Part shown: positions 55,213 through 64,000 of the stretch, piece by piece
Layout of the letters: every line of letters starts with the position of its first letter
Numbering within the stretch: the first letter of the stretch is position 1
Source: Caenorhabditis remanei
Lineage: Eukaryota; Nematoda; Chromadorea; Rhabditida; Rhabditidae
NCBI RefSeq assembly: GCF_010183535.1
Contig: NC_071329.1
Coordinates: 10,912,001 to 10,976,000 of the forward strand
DNA length: 64,000 nucleotides
Direction of reading: 5' to 3'
The notes under the pieces: generated by a model
The model's input: the letters and a program-made list of their open reading frames with translations, nothing else
What the model was told of the DNA's origin: nothing
Database searches by the model: none
Position numbers and translations under genes: made by a program

Positions 55213-57242
55213 TTATCTTCGTACTGCTCCCGTGCCGATTGATTCTTCTTCGTTTGCTGAAAATTCAGAGATTGTACGCTCTAGTATTTGTAAGTTTCAC
55301 AACAAATTCGAAATTTAGAAAATGAAAAATATGATGCACATGCTACTAAAATAAAATAAAACCACAAATATCAAAAGCAATTTTTGTAAGAAGTGATAAT
55401 CGATCGCAAACAAAACAAACGCATTTTTCTCAATCAAGTACCTTTCACTAATATTTAAAGTTCCGTCTGGAAGACTATTGTGACGATATTGTTCCGGTCT
55501 GAACGTTTTTCAAATAAAAACTATATTTTCCGGTTGAGTGGGATGATTATAGTGGATGTGAACTTTGTGTAAAAGAAGAGGAAAAGTGAAAGTGTGAACT
55601 TTTTGGAACTAACGACGTTTTCTTTCAAAAAAATAAAACTTACGTCCAAATTCCTTTGATAATCTGACGGAACTTCTCCGAGAAAATGTAATAGATGAAG
55701 AATGTTGAAGCAGTATGAATGATAATCAGATAATTGAAAATTTCTCCGAGCATCTCTAAGTAGATATTCTGAAATGGAGCAAATTGAGAAAACATCTCGA
55801 TACAATTGGATCTTACATGAATAGTCAAAAATCCTCCAGCGAAACTTTCGGCTATCTTCAAAGCCATTGAGAAGAAATGGCAGAAACCGAAGAAAATAGT
55901 GACAACTAGTAACATAACAGTCGTATTTTGTTCTTTTTGTTGTTGAATTGTCATCAAACTTCTTTCTTTCTTCGTTCTCCTCAATTCACTAATAATCAAC
56001 ATATTTGCAACAAACATGATGACGAATGGGACCGTGTAGTCGAATATTATTGAAATAATAATGAAATAGAACATGAAATACCACCAATGTTTGTCCGAAT
56101 CCAACAATTCTCGTTTGAAATAAACCAATCCATCGATATATTCTATTTCGAATTCAAAGAAACGAGCAAAGTTCAAAACAACTGCAAATATGATGATGGC
56201 TGCAATGGAGTACGAAGATGTCGTGTATCTGCACCATATTTGAACCTGGAAATTTTTGATTTTGAGAGTTTGAAAACTTTTAGATATCAATTTTGGAAAG
56301 CTGGTTTTCAGTTTGTTTTGGTTTTTGTTAAAGAAAGTTTGAGATAACTATGGGCAGTAACTACTTGAAAACACTTGGTGCAATAAACATAGTGCTTCCG
56401 TCATATCTGAAAAACTTGAGCGATTTTTCAAGCAGACTCCAGCAGAGTGATCTTGTTAAACCCATCCAATGTTTAATCAAAATTCGGTCATAATCACTTT
56501 TCAAAAATCATTTTTCATTTAAAAAAAAACTCACTGCTAGCGGTCTACAAACAGCAATCCACCGTTCGATTGTAATCAAAACCATAATATAAAGACTGCA
56601 TGTCTTTGCCATCATACACAACGGATACACGTATTTGGCTGTGTAGGCAACCACAAAACTCTTCTGCTCATCACTCCTGAAAAACCACAAAAATAATTGG
56701 TATCACTTGATTTTGTTTTCCTCTTGAGTTTTCTATTTCACATAATCTCATTAGATATCATCAACTAATCCAAATACATCATCATAATTTCCTCCCACTT
56801 CCCCCACAAAAAACCTTAACATTCCACTTTTAGCTTTCCATTTTTATTTCTTTTTATCCCGACGTGCGTTTGCTCATTTTGTGTGCAAATGAGATGCGCC
56901 TGTGGTAGCACTTTCCAATTTCACAACCATGAAACGGCCTTACCAAATGGGTAGATACATGATACTGAAAAGTGGAAGAGCGAAGACCAAAAGAAAAATA
57001 TCAGATATTGATAGAGAGTAGAGCAAGAATCCAACCTGAAAAACACGTGGAGAGTTACAAAGACTAATTTTGAAAATATCAATTTTTCATCTAAATTCAT
57101 AAAGATTTTAAAATTTTACCATTGATTTTCTGTTCGGACGGCTGTATGCGTATAATGACAGAATATTCCCAAGAACTCCAATCAGAATAGTTGGAAGATA
57201 GATGAATGCCATTATTTTATGAAAATCCATCGATTCCATCAT
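55213..57242 (-). CDS. FMRFamide-like peptide receptor (rhodopsin-class GPCR)
   Basis: Seven-helix receptor on the minus strand. The ATG at 57242 follows a TTTCAG acceptor. TM1 has the LGN motif (IYLPTILIGVLGNILSLYAY). TM2 is in the exon near 56,940-57,035 (LLYSLSISDIFLLVFALPLF). The TM3 region (MMAKTCSLYIMVLITIERWIA) carries ERW instead of DRY. TM4-TM7 lie in 55,640-56,245: IIIFAVVLNFARFFEFE, DYTVPFVIMFVANMLIIS, TTVMLLVVTIFFGFCHFFSM, and TM7 EIFNYLIIIHTASTFFIYYI followed by FSEKFRQI. This fits the nematode frpr/dmsr group; the ligand is unknown. The C-terminal tail exons (about 55,450-55,490 and a last exon from about 55,258) are uncertain: different donors give stops at 55213 or 55167, or another frame. 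Confidence 0.85.
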
Positions 57243-60200
57243 GATTCTGAAATTGAAAAACTGTCGAATACGAGCACATCTATCACTTAAAATAATAAGA
57301 AGAGAAACCATCAAGGAGACAAAAAAAGTTAGATATTGTGTAAAAGGTTATGTTTTTGGGTATTCTTGTTTCCAGGAGCCCATAAAAAGAGCAAACAAGA
57401 GAAAAAAGGGAGAAGAAGATAGGTGGTGGTAGAGAAGAACGGATCTTGAAATTATAGGGTCTAGACACTTGCCAGGGGCAACAAATACATAAGAAAACGA
57501 ACGAAAATTGTTAGGAATTTTCACATCTTCCTCATCGCTTTCCACTTTTCTTCTTCATTTCTTCTTACTATCGAACACCAGAAAAATAATTAGGTGTTCT
57601 GGAAATGAAGCTGTGAAGAAAAAAAGAAGAAGCTGAAAAAAGAAGTGTCGTCTCTTCCTATATTCTAATTGAGAAAAATGATGACGATGAGGAAGAGAAG
57701 ACGTTGGAAGAAATGAGAAGAAGAAGGTGGAGCTGCTCCAATGAAGGCGTCAGATAGAATTTGAATTTAAATAAAAGAGAACATGTTTTATAATTAGACA
57801 TTTTGATTCAGTTTTTTCTATCTTCAAAGAAACCAATTTGACAAAATTCAAGCTCAAATAAGTTTTTTCCTAAAAAAAAAAGCTCGACAAATTTGATCCA
57901 ATTAGAGATTTCTTTCTCTAGAATTGACGATTCTAACACTAAGAAAAGACGGATAGAAATGGACATAGATCAACTATTTGAATGAGAGAGAATAGAACTT
58001 TAGAGGAAGTGAGCATCAAATAGTTTTCTGAATATTGAAAATGGATCTCTAGGCTAATCTTGGATTTTTGGATATTCTAAGGTGTTCGGTTACTTTACGA
58101 TGAAAAAAATAACATTCAGTGAGTGGTCGAAACTAATGTGAATCAAGACGTTCGGAAGAGATTATTGGTGACATAAAAGAACTAGATTTTGATTTGTCCT
58201 GGGTGTGAATGGAGAACGTTTTTGGTGTTTTTACATTTGAATTTACAAAATAAATAGTTTGATTTCAACCCAGATTTAAAACAACTCCCGAAATGTGGGC
58301 GTAAAATGATTTTACTTTCGTTATATGACCAAGTGGGCGTCTTTTTTTCAATTTCGGCTTATCGACCCAAAACTCGACGGGTCCTTCGAAACAAGAACCA
58401 AGGACAAGATGGCACCGGAAATGTGTAAAATTGGCAGAGAGCACGCAACCTTTAATTGAAAAGTTGTGTTTGTGCAGTGGAAATTCTTTGAGAAAAGAAA
58501 CGATCGAAATCAGAGAAAAGAGCCGAAAAAGAAGAGAATAAAGAGAACAAAAAGATAATGAATTCGTGAAATGAATACGTACTTTCCATTATCAGAAGAC
58601 GATAAAAACAATTCAAGCAAAAACGAAGAAGAAGATTGAGGTTTGCAAGAACTGAACTCAGCAGACTTTTGGACTTTTGAAGATGGGTTCGAGTAAAAAA
58701 TGAAACAGAAGAAGAGGATTAGTGAAACGAAGAGTTGTGATAAATGAACAGATTATGAGTTGAAGTGAGAACATCATCTTCCGAAAATAACTCATGGGAT
58801 TATGGTAAAAAGTGGAAGAAAGTGTGGGAAGTGCTCATTGAACAGTTCTGGAATGAGTATTTCGACGTGATGGGTGTATGCACACTGTGCATTCGATAAC
58901 TGTCACATTGCTTACCCAAACTTCTCAATCTTTTCCAGTCAAAACTTGTCAAATAAAGCGAACTTTTTAGGTCCACTGCGAATTGAAAGCAATTATTATT
59001 CTGAGGAATGACTGAAACATTGAAAAGAAAAAACAGATGTCCTTAAGAAAGTGTGTTCATTTTGTGGATTTCGGAATGTTTTCTTACACATTCCTGACAC
59101 CAAACGATCTTTGAATTGGTAACAGAGCACAAGAACGAAAGAGAGAAAATGAAAATATTGTGTACCAGAATGAAAACAGAAGTAAGAAAACTCCCGAGTA
59201 AGAGCAAATTAGTATCAGTCGTGTCGACGACTCCTGATTTTCAGAATTTCGAATCATCTGAGATGTTTGTTCTGGAGTTCTTCGTTGGCTCATTGACGCA
59301 GTGTCTCCCGGGAAAAAGTCCAGAAAAAGAGAAGAAGGAACGAACAAGATCCAAGCTAGTTGTTTGTGTTTTTCTTGAATTCTTCATGTTATTATTGAAG
59401 ATACGAAAGATAGTTTTATGCAACGCTCGTTTGTGAAACGGTAGGACTGTTGAACTACAGATAATGGAAAATATTACCGGAAAAGGAAATATATCTTCAC
59501 TCTGCAAACTATAGAAAAAACCGTTTAAAATGGGTTGGTCTCAGACCAAAAAACCAAATACAACACTCCACCCCTACATAAGTATTTCCTTCTTCAGCTG
59601 AAAATCCTTATTTAAGTTTATTTTTGGTCTATTCTTCATTGTTTTCAATTCGTCTTCTTTTCTTCTTCAAAAAGTGTGAAATGACAACAAGGTCCGAGAA
59701 TACACGTCACACTAATAAACAACTTGCTTCCACTATTTTCAGAAGACTAACTAATTGATCATTGGAGGCTGGAAGAAGGGAAAATGATCTTTGTAATATT
59801 TATTATTCGTCTTTTCAATCTTCAGTTATCCTAGGAACGTCTAGAGAGTATTTGTGAAGGATTCAAGGTCAACTAGACGACTTTGAAAGGAGCTGAACAA
59901 AATAAACAAGATAGTGATTTATTAGTTTACAGTTTGGAATACCGATTAAAGAGTCGAATGATGATCCCTTGCTCAGAACAAACAACATTGTAAATCACCA
60001 AACTCGACTTTTTTTATTTCAAGGGACTAGTGAATTTCCCTACCCAGTTATTGTGGTTCTCATAGAGTGAAAAATAATTATGCAAAAACATTAAAAGAAG
60101 GAATTATTCTAACTTCAAGAAAATTTACCTATGATCTGTGGGAAAAAAAGAACAGAAATTTCCAGAACGCTCAAGATTAGTAAGCCGAAAGCACTTCTTT

Positions 60201-61178
60201 GAGGTAGTCGGTCATAAAATGAACGACTTCTAGACCCTGTCAGGTGAAAGGAAAAACAATAGGAAAAGCAGAGAAAAGTAGAGGAAATTGGAAAACAAAC
60301 ATACTATAGATTGTTAACAGAACTTAGCAGGGAACATGAATGGTTTGACAGTATAGAAGACATCAAGAAAGCCAATCTCATCTATATGCATTTTCAGAGC
60401 TGACGTGGAATCGGGTGAATGAGTCAAGAGAAGACCGGAAGAAATAACTGACAGAGAGAAAGTAATGCACAGGAAAACGGAAGGAATAGAAGAAGAAAAG
60501 GAAGATGATGAGAAGAGAAGAGACAACAAACTACTACTTTTTGCTGCAAGACGAGATGACACCTTGTTGAATGAACAGAACAAGAGGAAGAGGGAGAGAA
60601 TGAATATGAAATTGAGATATTTCCCGAAAAAGAGCAAAAATGAAATAGATGTTATGGAAGAGACCATTAAACACAATGCTTTCCCATGAGAAGTGAACAC
60701 AATTTTGAATTGTTTCGTTACCATTCTTGTGATCCCGTTCGATAACGGGTTGAGACTGGAAGTTTTTACTAGGTATCGTTACTAGATCAAACACATTTTC
60801 GTTACAATTCGAAAGATCGAATACTACAAACATGTCAACTTTGGAAGACAGATAGTATCCGTGCTGGCATGAACTCTTCAGGGTTGACTGGGTCTTTTCG
60901 AAAATGAGTCAACTGATTTTCCAAGTTTGGAATGATCTCATAGTTACGAAGAATCAAGATAAAAGTCCATCCGGAGCCAGTAAAAGAAAGAAAAAAACAT
61001 TTTAATTGAATCATTTTGGTTAGTGCATCATTGCCACCCCCAAGACTATTCCCAACTAGAATGTAGTTACGAAAGTTTGAAATACTATTTCTCCAGGAAG
61101 AAAACCAATGATTTTCGATCAGAAGATTAGATGCGACACATCTCAATTACAGTACTTCAATATCCCTAACCAAATACC
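57243..61178. other. Long upstream region of the GPCR, no gene recognised
   Basis: The plus strand is markedly A/G-rich (57,390-57,740; 58,490-58,700; 60,240-60,610), i.e. pyrimidine-rich on the GPCR sense strand. Open frames here (for example 60,314-60,724 minus) are Ser/Leu/Phe low-complexity shadows of this bias. Confidence 0.55.
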
Positions 61179-61470
61179 CATAGTTGTCAAGGCCCGGCAA
61201 GGCCCGGCAAGGCCCGAAGGCCCGTCTTCAAAAAATGACACTTTTTTTTCCTAATGTTTTTTCGAAATTTTTTCAATTTTTTATCGAAAATGTGACCATT
61301 TTTTACTATTTTTCAGATTTTCTTCTAATTCTGAATCATAGTCGAAAATTTGACTTTTTCGCGAAAAAATTCAAAAAATTCGAAAAAATTCGAAAAAATT
61401 TGAAAAAATTTGAAAATTTGACTTTCGCGCCAATTTGGCCGGGCCTTCGGGCCGGGCCTTGACAACTATG
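61179..61470. mobile_element. hAT-like MITE, GGCCCGG-rich (copy 2)
   Basis: 292 bp, beginning CATAGTTGTCAAGGCCCGG and ending CCGGGCCTTGACAACTATG. It is flanked by the exact 8-bp duplication CAAATACC (61171-61178, 61471-61478). The core is AT-rich with repeated AAAATTCGAAAAAATT units. It is related to 37992-38322 by terminal CATA(C/G)TTGTCA and GC-rich iterated ends, but is diverged, so it represents a subfamily. Confidence 0.88.
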
Positions 61471-61478
61471 CAAATACC

Positions 61479-63640
61479 AGAAACTGTCTATTCCAATGGA
61501 TAACATGAAAGGTGTTTCGGAGTGTTTAACCGAAATTGCTCCGTGTTTGGCTCCTAGAAATGCTAATTACACTCTATCGAGACTGAAAATTGATAATTTT
61601 TATCGAGTTCTTTGTACCAGGAATTGGAATAAAATCATTGTGAATACCTCAAGTAAAACGGATGTTTGACCGGAAATGGTCCTCAATCCTCGTCGTCTCT
61701 CATTGTACCAAATTCCACTATTTTTCAGTTGTTTGAATAGTCGGACGACCCAAGAAGTCTAGCTGAAGATTGAAGGTTTTATGGGAAAAGAAGAGGTTCT
61801 TTCTCTCTTTCTTCCCGGTTCTTTTTTCAAATATGCACACAAAACATTTTAGAAGAAATAAAAAAAGTGAGAGATCATGAGACATTTTTCTATTTCTAGA
61901 GCACTGCGGATAACGGGTTCTGGTTATCTGAAAATGAATAAAAGTCAGATAGATTCAAAATGGAAAAAGGACATCAAACTATGGAAAAACGTTTGAAACT
62001 TGAAATGATGATGAGGAAATGAAGTAGCGTGGGAAATTTAGTAGGAGACTAGAGTTTATGAATTCACTATTTGATGCATTACACGTAGCGGGAAAAGGTT
62101 TCCAGATCGGAGTGATTCATAGTATTCTAATTTTTTGATCTACCATAGAAGGGAAAGAAAAGGAGCATGATCTTACTGTACCTGTCACCTTTCCCAATCG
62201 GCCGAACAAATGTCTGCATCCAGGATGAGTCAAACTACAAAGCAAAACCCAAAAGAATCTGAAAATGTTTTAAAACGAACAAGTGGAATGTGTATGTCTG
62301 AGTATGAGAATGAGAGTGTTTTGATCTCATTTCTCATAAATCTTCAAGTAGAATCTTTGGTCATCTGAACAAGTTTCGAGCAAGTAGAATAAAAAGAAAG
62401 TAGTTTGAATATCTTGAAATTCTTTGCCCTCTTCTTTTTCTTTTATTCAAAAAATAAATCAAATTTCAAAACTTTCAAGTAAACGAATTGAAACTTTTCT
62501 TTTATGAAAAAAAGAAAAAAATGCAGAAAACTAAAGTAACGAACGAAAAAGAACGAGAAATCGCCGCAAAACTTCATAATCCTAAAGAGATATTTAAAAC
62601 AAATATATTGCTCCAGTTGCAAACCGAAAATGGAAAAAAAGTGATTCATTTATGATTCCTCGGAGAAAAAAGGAAAGAAATTTCTGAAGCATCAGAATAT
62701 GAGAAGTGGTACGGTAGTGACTAGAAACTGGAAGATGATAAATGAAAATTATTGCAGAAGAGGAACAAATTGCAAACACTCGGAGTATTTCAAGTGATAA
62801 AAATTCATTGACTAAGAGTTCCGCAATGTGGCAAAATGCTGAAACCGAAGAACACAGTTACTGTAACTTCAGTTTGATAATGCAACTCCTATAAAATGTT
62901 TACTTGTTTTCAACACCAGAACGCATCTGGAAAACTCTAAAACTTCAAATGAAACCGATTCTCAAATGAACACTGAACATCACGAGAAGAAAAAGCTTCG
63001 GGGGGAAAGAAAAACGAAATAATTGAAGAACGGGACGGCTGAAAATATGGAAGGATATTATGAATAAATATTAGGGGAAAAGAAAATATATATGAGTTAT
63101 GACGATTTTCACAAATGTCTGGAAATGAATATGAATAAATATTGAGAGAAATACTCAGTGGAAGGTGATAGCAGGGTTGAACTAATGATTAATAACAAGT
63201 TATCTAATATGAACTTGTAATTTTCTGGGAATTGTTAGATCAAGATGTTTTCAGTTCTAGTTTTATGAATATGTATTATACATACTGTTATTATATTCAT
63301 TACTACTGTAAGTATGTATGACATACTTCTGAAAAGGAAATTTCGAGCTATAGTTGGAGAAGGTTTTGAAAAAAAATTACATTGAGAACTAGAAAACTCA
63401 AATGAACAAAAGAGAAATAATCGAAAAAGAGCAGGATTTTCCATTTAAATTAGAGGTAACACTAGTTTCTGTTGTACATTTTGTATTGGAGTTCCATATT
63501 TTTCACTTTTAATCCTGAATTTCAGTTTTAGTTTTTTTTTCTAAAAGACAAAGCATCTCCTGGTAGAAAAAACAAGACAGACTGAGCAAGAAGAAATGAA
63601 AATGAGCAGGACATATATATTTTTATTTTTACGATCACCC
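61479..63640. other. Intergenic, nothing recognised
   Basis: AT-rich DNA with short frames only; no repeats with clear ends or splice-supported exons were found. Confidence 0.5.
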
Positions 63641-63689
63641 ATTGTCGCGACCATCCTACGGATAGTCACAACCTTAGAAGAGCACACAT

Positions 63690-64000
63690 GACTTCACAGC
63701 CAAATCTCTCCACCAAATCCACAAGCAGACCTACAATCTTGTATGATCTCTCAAGAGTGCGGGAAACCCATATTCAAATTACCGCCAAGGAAGCAAGCGC
63801 GCTCCGTCGGACCCAACTCCTCCGCAGCACGCACACTCTCTCGCCGCCACCTTCTGGAACATTCCCAAAAGTGGCGCGAAAACCACCGCACACGAACGAA
63901 GAGCGCTAGCTCTTCAGTCGTTCCTCAAAGGACACTCAACGGATGGTCGACTCCTTTCGTCGTCTCCCCAACCACCAACTCGTCGTCCGGACAATCAACA
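63690..64000 (+). other. GC-rich, possibly coding stretch at the right edge
   Basis: Composition changes abruptly from AT-rich to GC-rich near 63,640, after an AT-rich CATATATATTTTTATTTTTACG tract. One frame opens with ATG at 63688 and runs 73 codons to a stop near 63,909. A second frame, open from about 63,750 to the window end, encodes WNIPKSGAKTTAHERRALAL and similar. Switching between these frames within a codon-like region suggests either a transposon or retroelement with a frameshift, or a 5' exon continuing beyond the window. No family recognised. Confidence 0.3.

Noticed and set aside
60314..60833. Ser/Leu-rich minus-strand frames of 99-136 codons
   Set aside because: Antisense shadow of purine-rich intergenic DNA; no splice context and low complexity.

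Overview
The window looks like chromosomal DNA from a Caenorhabditis nematode. Evidence: compact genes with roughly 43-50 nt introns, TTTCAG-type 3' splice sites often lying just before start codons (spliced-leader acceptor style), AT-rich intergenic DNA, many MITEs, and nematode-type families (Patched-related, FMRFamide-like GPCR, membrane-tailed acid phosphatases, three-promoter Dishevelled). From memory, AMP deaminase next to dsh-1 matches the C. elegans chromosome II neighbourhood C34F11. Several loci here (basic-tailed kinase, nested transposons) suggest a different species of the genus, such as one of the briggsae or remanei groups. That species call is inference.

Layout. 0-2.5 kb: minus-strand 5' exons of a probable transcription factor, with a 539-bp Mutator-like MITE in an intron; the gene leaves the window on the left. 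2.5-7.7 kb: no gene seen. 7.8-10.7 kb (+): SH2-tyrosine kinase with an extremely basic C-terminal tail. 13.0-18.2 kb (+): AMP deaminase with an alternative promoter and cassette exons, converging on a secreted Gly/Tyr-rich protein (18.5-19.7 kb, minus). 20.1-24.7 kb: a DNA transposon with palindromic GGCG/CGCC motifs that carries a gene fragment and is interrupted by a young LTR retrotransposon with only gag and protease. 24.9-33.7 kb (minus): dsh-1, with three alternative first exons of which only the distal one gives a DIX domain. 33.7-38.9 kb: long upstream region with two MITEs. 39.1-40.4 kb (+): gene derived from a Merlin/IS1016-like transposase, apparently without catalytic residues. 40.5-47.3 kb (minus): tandem histidine acid phosphatases with GATA sites upstream, one split by a 2.45-kb foldback element. 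48.6-52.1 kb (minus): Patched-related transporter. 55.2-57.2 kb (minus): FMRFamide-type GPCR. 57.2-64.0 kb: non-coding except a second hAT-like MITE and a GC-rich, possibly coding stretch at the right edge.

The genes look like independent transcription units, not an operon. Housekeeping and signalling genes (AMP deaminase, dsh-1, ptr, GPCR) are interleaved with mobile DNA that sits mainly in introns and intergenic gaps. Exon boundaries were read by eye from GT/AG sites and reading-frame continuity. They are best where frame and domain homology agree (kinase, AMP deaminase, dsh-1, transposase-derived gene) and weaker in the GPCR tail and the first gene.
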